Source: Ruminococcus sp. XPD3002 (GTDB lineage Bacteria > Bacillota > Clostridia > Oscillospirales > Ruminococcaceae). From it: a stretch of 64,000 nucleotides of DNA. The notes beneath the pieces were generated by a model. It saw nothing but the letters and a program-made list of their open reading frames with translations, ran no database searches and was not told where the DNA came from. The stretch spans positions 62,001 to 126,000 of the forward strand of contig FPJT01000003.1 in the NCBI GenBank assembly GCA_900119535.1, in the 5' to 3' direction. This document shows positions 53,417 through 62,014 of this stretch, piece by piece (position 1 is the first letter of the stretch; every line of letters begins with the position of its first letter). Made by a program: the position numbers and the translations under genes.

Positions 53417-54425
53417 GGTCAAGAAAGGAATTGTTTCCGAATATTATTCTGAACTCTGTGAACTCGCCCTGTACCGACTCCGCCTCGACACGGTGTCCAA
53501 GACGCTGACACAGGTTATGTACTATATATAGTCCCATACCCGTGGACTTATTGTGAGTTCTGCCGTTCTCTCCAGTAAAGGACTTGCCGAATATGTACGG
53601 CATATCACTTTCGGGGATACCTATGCCGTTATCCCTGAACTTCAATACGACTGAATCCGCTGTTTTTTCTGCGGATATGTCTATCTCGGGTTCACGGTCG
53701 GGAGAGCGGTACTTCATACTGTTCGCCATAAACTGACTTATTATGTATTCAAGCCACTTGCTGTCCGTTCTTACGGTGAAATCGAGTTCCGATATATTCA
53801 GCTGTACAGAATTGAGAAGGAGGTCCTCCTTGTTCTTGATCGCTGCCGCCGAAACTATGCGTTTCAGCTGGACTTCCTTTATTATATAGTCCTTTTCGGC
53901 GTTTTCGGAACGTGCATAGTACAGCACCTGATCTGTGTATCCGTCTATCCTGCGGAGCTGAGTGTGCATTTTTTCGCTTATCTCACTCTTGTTATTATGT
54001 GCCATGAGAAGAAGACTCGCAATGGGGAGCTTTATCTCGTGTACCCACAGCTCTATGAACTCCCTGAAATCCTCTGCGGAACGCCGGTATTCCGCAACGT
54101 TCTCACACATGGACTTGTTCGACTCGGAAAGTGCTTCGTATAGTTCCGAACCTTCGTAGAAGTCGGGACAGCTTATCATCTCGGAAAGCAGGTACTTCTT
54201 ATCCAGCTTTTCGAGACTGTTTTCAAGTGTATCGTAGAAAGGCTTTCTCTTAAGGTAATCTATTATCAGAGTTACAGCCTCCGCCGCTGCCGCAACTATC
54301 ATTACTGCAATGATAAGTCCATATGACACCCTGTAGGAGTACATGAACAGTATGATGATAAGAACTGCAGCCGCTCTGATGAACATTGCAGGAAGGCGGT
54401 CCCGTATGAATCTGCCTGTATTCAT
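53403..54425 (-). CDS. BceS-like sensor histidine kinase
   Basis: 340 residues. Two closely spaced helices (about 14-58) and almost no outside loop mark an intramembrane-sensing kinase. The H-box is WVHEIKLPIAS. N (FMANSMKYRS), G1 (FRDNGIGIPESD), F and G2 (NKSTGMGLYIV) boxes are present. Such kinases read the transport state of their ABC partner. The ATG at 54425 overlaps the regulator stop (ATGA). A longer start at 54473 lies inside the regulator gene. Confidence 0.9.
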   Translation of the reverse strand: MNTGRFIRDRLPAMFIRAAAVLIIILFMYSYRVSYGLIIAVMIVAAAAEAVTLIIDYLKRKPFYDTLENSLEKLDKKYLLSEMISCPDFYEGSELYEALSESNKSMCENVAEYRRSAEDFREFIELWVHEIKLPIASLLLMAHNNKSEISEKMHTQLRRIDGYTDQVLYYARSENAEKDYIIKEVQLKRIVSAAAIKNKEDLLLNSVQLNISELDFTVRTDSKWLEYIISQFMANSMKYRSPDREPEIDISAEKTADSVVLKFRDNGIGIPESDMPYIFGKSFTGENGRTHNKSTGMGLYIVHNLCQRLGHRVEAESVQGEFTEFRIIFGNNSFLDLTEL

Positions 54426-55084
54426 GTCAGTATGTACCCCTGCTTCTTTCTGGTCTCGATAGCATCCTCGCATCCCATGTCAGTAAGCTTTGAACGGAGT
54501 CTGCTGATGTTTACCGTAAGGGCATTGTCGTTTACAAACTCGTCATTGTCCCAGAGTGCAGTCATAAGGTCGTCACGGTTGACTATCTGTCCCATATTAT
54601 CCAGCATAAGGCGGAATATTATCATTTCATTTTTTGTGAGTACGCACTCCTTGCCATTTCCTATGAGACTGCCCTTTGCATCGTTTACTTCAAGCCCCCT
54701 GTAGGTCTGAGTCTGAACATTCTTTACAGAGCGTTTCAGTATCGCCGATATCCTGAGAAGGAGTATCGTTGGATTATAGGGCTTTGTTATGTAGTCGTCC
54801 GCACCGAAGCTCATGGACAGCACCTCGTCCGTCTCGGAAGTGCGGCTCGTTACCATTATTACGGGAGTATCGGTCTTCTGACGTATGGTCCTGAGTACCT
54901 CCTCGCCATTTATATAAGGTATGTTTATATCAAGAAGTATGAGATCGGGATCAGATGCGAGTATAGTCTCGGCAGTTCTGCTGAAATCTGTTACACAGTC
55001 TGTCTCATAGCCTGAATTCTGTAAAAGCTCCGTCAACTCTGCTCTGATGGAAGGATCGTCCTCTACTATAAATATCTTGCTCAT
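54422..55084 (-). CDS. OmpR-family response regulator (Bce type)
   Basis: 220 residues. The receiver has the phospho-acceptor Asp in LILLDINIPYINGEE and the Lys in DDYITKPYNP. The C-terminal winged helix includes NALTVNISRLRSKL and KQGYILT. Coupled to the kinase by a 4-base overlap. Likely activates the adjacent transporter genes. Confidence 0.92.
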   Translation of the reverse strand: MSKIFIVEDDPSIRAELTELLQNSGYETDCVTDFSRTAETILASDPDLILLDINIPYINGEEVLRTIRQKTDTPVIMVTSRTSETDEVLSMSFGADDYITKPYNPTILLLRISAILKRSVKNVQTQTYRGLEVNDAKGSLIGNGKECVLTKNEMIIFRLMLDNMGQIVNRDDLMTALWDNDEFVNDNALTVNISRLRSKLTDMGCEDAIETRKKQGYILT

Positions 55085-55097
55085 GCTTACCTGCCTT

Positions 55098-55886
55098 TCA
55101 GACTTTTTTCAGTTCAGCCATTGCCGCAAAGTGACGGATAGTGAACTCCTCGGGAGCTATATCTTCAAGAAGCGCCATGTGTTCCTTCTCCCATGCCATG
55201 ACCTCTTCCGCTGAAAGTGAAGCACCGATACCGCGGCAGGCTTTCATTCTTCCGTTCCAGCTTTCACGTGTAAAGGGCACGTCAAGACGGTACTCGATAT
55301 GCCTTGCAAGCTCGAAGCCGTTTTCAATGTACTCCTCGGGGATGAACAGCGGGTGGAAGGTCTCTCCTCCCCCTGACCATGTGGGATTGTATTTCAGAAC
55401 AAGCTTTTCACTTGCATCAGCAACAGCATCCTCTCCCGGAAGCCACGCCATATAAAGTATAAGAAAGCTTCCGTTCTTCTTTATTATCCTGTGAAGCATG
55501 GGAGCTGTGGTCTTGTGGTCGAAGTACCAGTAGCACTGACATGCTGTTACAGTATCAAATGTATCATCGGGGAAAGTGAGCTTCTCCGTTGGACATGCAG
55601 TGTACTCGATACCGCTGCCCTGTGAAAGCAGCTTTGCCTGTTCTATCTGCTCGGGAGATATGTCCGCACCTATCCATTGTGCGCCGTAACGCACCATATT
55701 TCTCGGGATAACGCCTGTACCTGTACCCAGGTCCAGCACCTTCTGACCGCTTCCGCAGAGTCCCCATTCAAGTATCCTGTCATAGAATTCCTGCGGATAG
55801 ATATCGCGGTATTTTGCATAATCTGAGGAAGTGCGTCCCCAGTCGAACGCCTTTCCGCTGTCTATATTCTTATCTGTTATTTCCAT
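55098..55886 (-). CDS. Class I SAM-dependent methyltransferase
   Basis: 262 residues. The SAM-binding block is VLDLGTGTGVIPRNM, followed by WIGADISPEQIEQAK and FDTVTACQCYWYFDH. Methyltransferase-11/25 type; the substrate is unknown. ATG 55886 with AAAGGA upstream; overlaps would occur with the longer start. It lies between two response regulator genes, so it is probably controlled with them. Confidence 0.85.
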   Translation of the reverse strand: MEITDKNIDSGKAFDWGRTSSDYAKYRDIYPQEFYDRILEWGLCGSGQKVLDLGTGTGVIPRNMVRYGAQWIGADISPEQIEQAKLLSQGSGIEYTACPTEKLTFPDDTFDTVTACQCYWYFDHKTTAPMLHRIIKKNGSFLILYMAWLPGEDAVADASEKLVLKYNPTWSGGGETFHPLFIPEEYIENGFELARHIEYRLDVPFTRESWNGRMKACRGIGASLSAEEVMAWEKEHMALLEDIAPEEFTIRHFAAMAELKKV

Positions 55887-55897
55887 TATTTTTCCTT

Positions 55898-56572
55898 TCA
55901 CTTTTTAAGTCTGTAACCGATGCCCCATACAGTCTCTATATAGTCCTCATCGGGATTACATTCCTTCAGTTTCTTTCTGAGTTTGCTTATATGTACGTTC
56001 AGTGCATTGTCATCGGCAGAAGACTCATAGTCCCACACACGGTCATAAATACTTGTCTTTGTGCAGGTACGTCCGATGTTCTCCATGAGAATCGCAAGAA
56101 GGTCGAATTCAAGGCGTGACAGGTCGCACTGCTTACCGTGACAGATAACCGAGTAGTCATCCTTGTCAATGGTTATGTCCTTGTAGGTGAGCTTGCTTTC
56201 GCCGCCTTGTGATGTGTTGTTCCTGAGTCTTACGCTGATGCGTGCAAGAAGCTCCTCGTTGTGGAACGGCTTTGTGATGTAGTCATCCGCACCAAGAGCG
56301 AACATATCCACTTTTTTCCGTACATCGTGTACGGCACTTGTAACGATAACGGGTACCGGATTTTTTTCTTTGAGGCTTTTTATTATCTCGTCCCCGTTTT
56401 TTCCCGGAAGCATTATATCAAGGAGAATAAGGTCGATATCCTTTCCGTGAACAAGAAGTCCCTCCGTACCGGAATAGGCGCTTACAGTCTCGTAGCCGTT
56501 CTGTGTAAGCAAGAGTCTGAGCATATCGTTAATGTCCTGATCGTCCTCGATTATCAGTATTTTCTTCGCCAT
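55898..56572 (-). CDS. OmpR-family response regulator without adjacent kinase
   Basis: 224 residues. The receiver has Asp in LILLDIMLPGKNGDE and Lys in DDYITKPFHNE. The DNA-binding domain has WDYESSADDNALNVHISKLRKKL. VanR-like. Its nearest partner gene is the methyltransferase 11 bp downstream. The kinase at 53403 belongs to the other regulator, so this one is an orphan or uses the same kinase. Confidence 0.9.
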   Translation of the reverse strand: MAKKILIIEDDQDINDMLRLLLTQNGYETVSAYSGTEGLLVHGKDIDLILLDIMLPGKNGDEIIKSLKEKNPVPVIVTSAVHDVRKKVDMFALGADDYITKPFHNEELLARISVRLRNNTSQGGESKLTYKDITIDKDDYSVICHGKQCDLSRLEFDLLAILMENIGRTCTKTSIYDRVWDYESSADDNALNVHISKLRKKLKECNPDEDYIETVWGIGYRLKK

Positions 56573-56684
56573 ATACGACCTCCTGAAGCAGTCTGATTGA
56601 AATTATATGTGTAATTTCATCCTTATTATCAAATTATAACATATTATGCTAAAATAATCAAGTATTTATTGTCCTGAACGATCT

Positions 56685-56735
56685 CATCTCCTTCTGATTT
56701 CTGCTCTCTGACTTCCCTATCACCGTTCTCTGACA
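56685..56735. repeat. Second CTGATTTCTG low-complexity stretch
   Basis: CTTCTGATTTCTGCTCTCTGA echoes the stretch upstream of uvrA. It lies between the orphan regulator and the CotH gene. Confidence 0.45.
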
Positions 56736-56748
56736 GCTGAGAAACAAA

Positions 56749-56777
56749 TTGACGAAACAGCTGAAATATGGTATAAT
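56749..56777 (+). promoter_or_regulatory. Promoter of CotH-dockerin gene
   Basis: TTGACG (56749-56754), 17 bases, TATAAT (56772-56777). Confidence 0.8.
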
Positions 56778-56800
56778 CATTTCAGAGAGGATGTGATATT

Positions 56801-58468
56801 ATGCTGAGACGTTTTACTGCGGCAGTTCTTGGTGTTTTGCTTGTATTGCCGTCATTCGCTTCTGCAGCGACTACGCTGACTTCCCGTGCAGCTGAAGCTG
56901 AGGTCACAGAGGAAGATCCTGCCGGTACAGTGGAGATACTGTACGATTCTGTTCCGCGGTACTACGAGAAGTACTGCACCGAGGAGTCCGCCGCTGTTTT
57001 ATCAGGTGTGCTGAAAAAATACACCAAAGAGGATGCACTCCAACTCGAAGGCGATCAGAAAGTACACTTCTGCGATGAACTGTCCACCGCTTTAGCTCAG
57101 CTTAAGTACAAAAAGGCAGAAGTTCCGCAGGTCTACATAACTACCGATGACAATATCGGCAACGAACTGATAAAGGAAACAGGCTACATCCCCGCTTATA
57201 TTGCTGTTACCGATACGGACGGCTCGACCGTCAGCGAAAGCGGCATAATCAAGGTCAGAGGCAACTCCACGGCACTTGTATCCAAGAAGTCATTTGCATT
57301 CAAATTCGACTCGAAACAGAACCTTCTCGGTATGGGCAAGGGAAAAAAGTGGAATCTCCTTGCGGACTGTCTTGATCCTACATTCATGCGTAACTACGTG
57401 GCTTTTGAACTGGGCAAGGAGCTTGATATCCCTTACACCTCCGAGCACAGATTCACGGAAGTGTGGGTGGACGGCGTTTTCAAGGGATGCTACGAACTCA
57501 CCGAACCCGTAAGCGAAGGAAAGAACCGTGTCGATATCGACGTTGAAAGCAACAACGGTATGAACGAATTCCTTATACAGTATGAGTATTCCAGAGCCAA
57601 TCCCGGAGATGTGTATTTTACCGCCGAGGATATGCGTTTCAGAATAAAGGATCCAGATGTACAGTCCGAAGAACAGCGACTGTATATCAAGTACAAGACA
57701 ACTGATATCGTAAAAATTGTTGAGTCGCTGGACTACGATGAGATATGCAAGGTGATAGATACTCACTCCTTTGCGGCTTATTACCTGATGAACGAGTACT
57801 ACAAGCCCGTTGACGTGGGATTCAGTTCAGTCTTTTTCTACTATAAGAACGGCAAGCTTTATGCAGGTCCACCCTGGGACTACGACCTTGCCGCAGGCAA
57901 TCTCAACGAAAAGGAATCCGAGAATTCACGTCTCTGTCTTGACACTACAGGACTTTTTGCAGCAAATTATATATTCTTCAAGTACCTCTGCCAATGCGAC
58001 GAGTTCATAGATGAGGTAAGACATATCTACAGAGAGCACTACGACTTCTTCGAGAACATATACAAGGAGGACGGTCTTCTCTATACGGTAAGCTCTCAGT
58101 ACTACGATATCTTTCAGCGAAACTATTCGGATACGGACTGGGATATGGGCTGGCAGTATCTTAACCTCATGCATCCGCCCTTCAAGACCTACGAGGAGAA
58201 TTATGAATACCTCCGCGGCTGGTACAGGGACAGGAACGAATGGCTCTCAGACTATTTCCGCATTTTCGCCCTTGACGATCTCCTTGCAGGCGATCTGGAC
58301 GAGAACGGCGAAGTCAACATAGCAGATGCGGTTATTTTGAGCAAATACCTCCTTACAGAGAAGAAGCTTACTCAGACTCAGTACAGCACCGCCGACATCA
58401 ACAGCGACGGAAATGTAAACACCTATGATATGGTACTGATGAGAAAGCTCGTTTCACAGAACAAGTAA
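56801..58468 (+). CDS. Secreted CotH-kinase-like protein with dockerin
   Basis: 555 residues. Signal peptide about 1-22 (ending ASAA). The CotH domain spans about 130-470: IIKVRGNSTALVSKKSFAFKF, GKKWNLLADCLDPTFMRNY, GCYELTEPV and the metal/ATP end AGPPWDYDLAAGN. CotH family proteins can be atypical protein kinases (spore coat) and occur as cellulosome components. The last about 60 residues are a type I dockerin with DLDENGEVNIAD and DINSDGNVNTYD loops. The dockerin links it to scaffoldin display. Own promoter and terminator. Confidence 0.9.
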   Translation: MLRRFTAAVLGVLLVLPSFASAATTLTSRAAEAEVTEEDPAGTVEILYDSVPRYYEKYCTEESAAVLSGVLKKYTKEDALQLEGDQKVHFCDELSTALAQLKYKKAEVPQVYITTDDNIGNELIKETGYIPAYIAVTDTDGSTVSESGIIKVRGNSTALVSKKSFAFKFDSKQNLLGMGKGKKWNLLADCLDPTFMRNYVAFELGKELDIPYTSEHRFTEVWVDGVFKGCYELTEPVSEGKNRVDIDVESNNGMNEFLIQYEYSRANPGDVYFTAEDMRFRIKDPDVQSEEQRLYIKYKTTDIVKIVESLDYDEICKVIDTHSFAAYYLMNEYYKPVDVGFSSVFFYYKNGKLYAGPPWDYDLAAGNLNEKESENSRLCLDTTGLFAANYIFFKYLCQCDEFIDEVRHIYREHYDFFENIYKEDGLLYTVSSQYYDIFQRNYSDTDWDMGWQYLNLMHPPFKTYEENYEYLRGWYRDRNEWLSDYFRIFALDDLLAGDLDENGEVNIADAVILSKYLLTEKKLTQTQYSTADINSDGNVNTYDMVLMRKLVSQNK

Positions 58469-58474
58469 AACGGA

Positions 58475-58512
58475 AAACAGCCGCACTGTAACAGTACGGC
58501 TGTTTCTGATTT
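58475..58512 (+). terminator. Terminator of CotH gene
   Basis: AAACAGCCG (58475-58483) pairs with CGGCTGTTT (58497-58505), with inner ACTGT/ACAGT. Confidence 0.82.
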
Positions 58513-58742
58513 GTCCCTTACAACAAATTTTATTTTCATATACGGCTTTGTGCAGATGCCGTATATAAGCAAAATGAAATGAAGAAAAGAGCTGTTAAAT
58601 ATATTTTATTATATAATTGTGAATTAATCAAGACGCTTATTGCTAATCGTATGAAATACTTTCCAAAAATTGCGGATAAGTTACCGGCAAACCATTTTTA
58701 TTTGGTTAAAATAAAAAAATATATTTTTTTTCAAAAAAGATG

Positions 58743-58771
58743 TTGACAAACCCCTTGTTACATGATATACT
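58743..58771 (+). promoter_or_regulatory. Orphan promoter
   Basis: TTGACA (58743-58748), 17 bases, TATACT (58766-58771). No rightward gene follows; a terminator ends the transcript about 65 bases later. Confidence 0.72.
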
Positions 58772-58777
58772 AATTAT

Positions 58778-58844
58778 AGTTCATTATGTTTTTCATTTTT
58801 TAATATCCGCTTCCCATCTTTTTTCGGGAAGCGGTTTTCTTTTT
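58778..58844 (+). ncRNA. Candidate small RNA of about 65 nt
   Basis: Delimited by the promoter at 58743-58771 and the terminator at 58807-58844. Its 5' half is U-rich and unstructured. Its 3' end lies antisense to the last codons of the DUF11 gene. No known family recognised. Confidence 0.5.
58807..58844 (+). terminator. Strong plus-strand terminator
   Basis: CCGCTTCCC (58807-58815) pairs with GGGAAGCGG (58826-58834), then TTTTCTTTTT. The minus strand lacks a T-run after this stem, so it does not serve the DUF11 gene well. Confidence 0.85.
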
Positions 58845-59712
58845 ATCCTGTTGTGATCCGTCCCTTGATAGTCAGTATGCTCGTTCCCGGCTTTACTGTC
58901 CACGCTCCTGTAACGTCATCCTGTGTGAACTCCGCTTCCGGTACTGTTATCTGTCCCTCGACTGATGTGAACTCACCTGTCCTCAGGTCGTAGTTATAGT
59001 TCACGCCCTGAATCCATGCCCTGTCATTGAATACTACCTCCGAAGGTACTATGATTGGATCAAACACATCCCTGAATATAACTGTATCATCTGCCGTTGC
59101 AGGAAGACTGCCGTAATTCTGTATCACAAAGGTATAGGTCAGCTGTCCGTTTTCCTGTACAGCAGACGGAGTCAGTGACTTGCTGATAGTAAGGTCCGCA
59201 GTATCAAGGGCAGAGATAACAGCTGTTGCGATTATCGGTGTTCCTACTCCGGGACCTGTGATAGCTGCGGTGTTGGTAATTATCGCTCCGCTGCCCATTG
59301 GTGCGAAGCTGTTCGCCTTAGCAGAGTAGATTATAACGGCATTGCCCTCGGCAGGTACGTCTATACCGCTTATCACCAGCGGAGATGTGCTCGTCACCAT
59401 TGGTGCAGGCTGCTGAACTCCGTTGATATAATAGTTCACGGAACCTGCTGTATAGGTCAGCGGTACAAGCGGTATCTCCTCCTCACCGAAGGTGTATTCG
59501 CCAAGGTCATCGGTGATAGTGAGTCCTGTATAGTCCTCATTTCCCGAATTTACTGCTGTTATAACGAATACCGTTTCGTTTTCGGGCGAGTAGGTGTCCA
59601 CTACCGCATTCTTCGATGCAGAAAGCACCTCTACTATCTCGCCTGTTATCATATTTGAAGCAGTTACATTGCCGTTATAGGACAATGTTGCCTGATTGTA
59701 GAAAATTGCCAT
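58843..59712 (-). CDS. DUF11-repeat protein without signal peptide
   Basis: 289 residues. Two DUF11-type immunoglobulin-like repeats: about 45-150 (VFVITAVNSGNEDYTGLTITD) and about 170-270 (LTISKSLTPSAVQENGQLTY, FVIQNYGSLPATADDTVIF). It starts MAIFYNQATLSYNGN with no signal peptide or anchor. Similar clostridial proteins are known from genomes but not functionally understood. A surface or spore-coat role is possible. AAGGAGG precedes the ATG. Confidence 0.8.
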   Translation of the reverse strand: MAIFYNQATLSYNGNVTASNMITGEIVEVLSASKNAVVDTYSPENETVFVITAVNSGNEDYTGLTITDDLGEYTFGEEEIPLVPLTYTAGSVNYYINGVQQPAPMVTSTSPLVISGIDVPAEGNAVIIYSAKANSFAPMGSGAIITNTAAITGPGVGTPIIATAVISALDTADLTISKSLTPSAVQENGQLTYTFVIQNYGSLPATADDTVIFRDVFDPIIVPSEVVFNDRAWIQGVNYNYDLRTGEFTSVEGQITVPEAEFTQDDVTGAWTVKPGTSILTIKGRITTG

Positions 59713-59883
59713 GTTTATTCCTCCTTACGGGAGTTTCGCCTCCCATGTCATTATATTCAGCCTATCCCCTTTCGGAGCCTGTACTTCTCGGCATTTTTAC
59801 TAATGCAGATGCTTCCCATTTGTTTCAGATAATAAAAATTACCAAATACTGCACAGATTTATGTTAATATCAGTTTACAGCTA

Positions 59884-59912
59884 TTGACATTTCTCCTTGT
59901 TTTAGTTATAAT
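59884..59912 (+). promoter_or_regulatory. Promoter of DUF1508 gene
   Basis: TTGACA (59884-59889), 17 bases, TATAAT (59907-59912): full consensus. Confidence 0.85.
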
Positions 59913-59955
59913 TATAGTGCAAATTATACTATTTTGCAGAAAGGTGTTGAATATC

Positions 59956-60336
59956 ATGGGAAAGTTTTCTATCAAAGCAACTAAAACAGGTTTCACTTAT
60001 TCTCTTATCGCCAGAAACGGTCAGGTGATCGCTGTAGGCGGTGAAGTCTACAACAGTATCGCAAGCATCAAAAAAGGCATCGAAAGCGTTGCTAAAAATG
60101 CTCCGATCGCAAAGATCGAGGATCAGACTATCGAAGGCTTCGAGAAGCAGAGTAATCCGAAGTTCGAGATCTTTAAGGACAAATCGGGAGAATTCCGCTT
60201 CCGTCTTAAGGCTAAGAACGGCGAGATAATCGCTGCCAGCGAAGGCTATGTACGCAAGTACAGCTGCAAGAAAGGCATCGAAAGTGTACGCACCAATGCT
60301 GTGGACGCTCCCGTGATACAGCCCGAAGAAAAATAA
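59956..60336 (+). CDS. YegP-like protein with two DUF1508 repeats
   Basis: 126 residues made of two homologous halves, each with FxxxLxAxNGxxIA and a following KKGIESV: FTYSLIARNGQVIAVGGEVY...KKGIESVAKNA, then FRFRLKAKNGEIIAASEGY...KKGIESVRTNA. DUF1508/YegP proteins are small cytoplasmic proteins of unknown role. ATG 59956 with AAAGGTG about 11 bases upstream; the longer frame to the left is promoter DNA. Strong promoter and terminator suggest high expression. Confidence 0.9.
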   Translation: MGKFSIKATKTGFTYSLIARNGQVIAVGGEVYNSIASIKKGIESVAKNAPIAKIEDQTIEGFEKQSNPKFEIFKDKSGEFRFRLKAKNGEIIAASEGYVRKYSCKKGIESVRTNAVDAPVIQPEEK

Positions 60337-60341
60337 GAAAT

Positions 60342-60382
60342 AAGCCATAGTGTTACTCAAAGTTACACTATGGCTTTTTTAG
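60342..60382 (+). terminator. Terminator of DUF1508 gene
   Basis: AAGCCATAGTGT (60342-60353) pairs with ACACTATGGCTT (60365-60376), followed by TTTT. Confidence 0.9.
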
Positions 60383-60415
60383 TTCAGATAAGGTCAAAGG
60401 AGATGTATAAATGAA

Positions 60416-61867
60416 TTACCTGTTGTTCGTTCTGTATGCATCCCACTTCTGTATCTCGAGGGCATCAAGAGGAGTAACTCCGTCGCCATCGCCGACGATA
60501 TCAGCGTTGAAAATTTCCTGAGCTGTCATTGGATACTTTTCTGCATTTGCGATATACTGAAGAATAGTCAGCGCGTCAGCAAGCCCAACACTATTATCAC
60601 TGTTTGCATCGCCTTTTAGAGCATCGATCTTGCTGAATACTGTAGTTGTACCTTTGCCTGCATCTTTCCATTCATCAGCAGTTGCAGTCATTTTTGCGCT
60701 GAATGCATACTCGTATCCGCTTTCTGCAAGTTTCTTAACACCGTTGTAAGCTGTTTCTGACTTTGTCATGGATGACAGCGCCGGTCTGAGCGTGAAGCAA
60801 TGCGTCATATCACCGAATGTTTCGGGATACTCGCTGACAGTCAGATTCAGTTCGGGGAACTCTGCAATGAATGCTTCATCGTCTATATCTCCGCCAACGA
60901 AAAGCTGATCGGCATATGTATAACCCATATCACTTGTATACAGTCTGAAATCAAATACGTTCTGGATAGCGCAGACTTCCTCATAAGAAGCAAGCTCCAA
61001 AATTACATCATCAGAACCAGTTTTATTAATAAGGAGATATGTATCTCCACGGCTTTCGAGACTTCCGCTTTCGCCAAGCTTTTCATTTATTTCATCTACA
61101 GGAAGCTCTTTTCCTTCTTCTGTTATTACTTCGTAATGGGAAGATGAACTCTGAACTGCGTGAAACACACCGTCGGGGGTAATAAAGTAAGTTACATTCT
61201 GACCGCTGCCTGCAAAAGTAGTATTAATCACTACAGCGCCGCTGTACTCGGCAGTAATGAATTCGTTTACATCTGCGTAAACCTTTACTGCATCAGTATT
61301 TACGTCGGAAAGTTTTACAGCGTCAGCAGGAGAAATGCTCATAAATACAGGCAGTCCCGTATTATCCTTGACTGATGCAGCTATTTCTGCGGCAGCTTTT
61401 ATTCTTGTGTTAATTGGTACGCTTTCGTAAAATACAACAGTGAAACCGTCCGCATAAGCAGTTTGATAAATGCTGTCAACACCTGTCATATCGATATCGG
61501 TCATCATATGACCGATCTTGTTTTCCTCAAGGTATTTTTCAGCAAATTCCTTCGCCGAACCTTTGAATGAGAATTCAGGAACAGTGTCTATCTCACGGTA
61601 ATAGATATTTTCGTTCTCTTCAAAGAAAACCCTGAACTTTTTGCCGTCATTACGCATATAGGTGATATGCTCCCGAGGAATATAATTATTGAAGAGACCG
61701 TAATCATCGACCTGATCGTAATCTGCGGTTGCTATGCTTTCGGCTATCTCGTTCTGTACCAGTACCGCAATGGCATCTGCGTTAAACGGTACTGACAATG
61801 CTGCCTGACCGATAAAAGCTGTACCCATTACAGCAGTCGTAATTATTGATAATATCTTCTTTTTCAT
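60416..61867 (-). CDS. Secreted dockerin protein of unknown function
   Basis: 483 residues. Signal peptide about 1-26 (MKKKILSIITTAVMGTAFIG). About 390 residues with no catalytic motif I recognise, rich in acidic and aromatic residues, then a type I dockerin: GDANSDNSVGLADAL and DIVGDGDGVTPLDALEIQ. ATG 61867 has AAGGAGGT 7 bases upstream. A second start at 61924, 19 codons upstream in frame, also has GGAGG with good spacing and would give a longer n-region. Likely a cell-surface or substrate-bound component carried by a scaffoldin. Confidence 0.85.
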   Translation of the reverse strand: MKKKILSIITTAVMGTAFIGQAALSVPFNADAIAVLVQNEIAESIATADYDQVDDYGLFNNYIPREHITYMRNDGKKFRVFFEENENIYYREIDTVPEFSFKGSAKEFAEKYLEENKIGHMMTDIDMTGVDSIYQTAYADGFTVVFYESVPINTRIKAAAEIAASVKDNTGLPVFMSISPADAVKLSDVNTDAVKVYADVNEFITAEYSGAVVINTTFAGSGQNVTYFITPDGVFHAVQSSSSHYEVITEEGKELPVDEINEKLGESGSLESRGDTYLLINKTGSDDVILELASYEEVCAIQNVFDFRLYTSDMGYTYADQLFVGGDIDDEAFIAEFPELNLTVSEYPETFGDMTHCFTLRPALSSMTKSETAYNGVKKLAESGYEYAFSAKMTATADEWKDAGKGTTTVFSKIDALKGDANSDNSVGLADALTILQYIANAEKYPMTAQEIFNADIVGDGDGVTPLDALEIQKWDAYRTNNR

Positions 61868-62014
61868 AGTAAGACCTCCTTGAATGTAATGTTTACAGAT
61901 CTTGAATGAGGGTTTCGTATCCATTGTCATTACCTCCTTTTTGAAAGCATTTATCTGCTTCTATAACTTAGTCTTTTCAGAATGAAAAAAGTCTCACCTT
62001 TTTCAGAAATTTTT

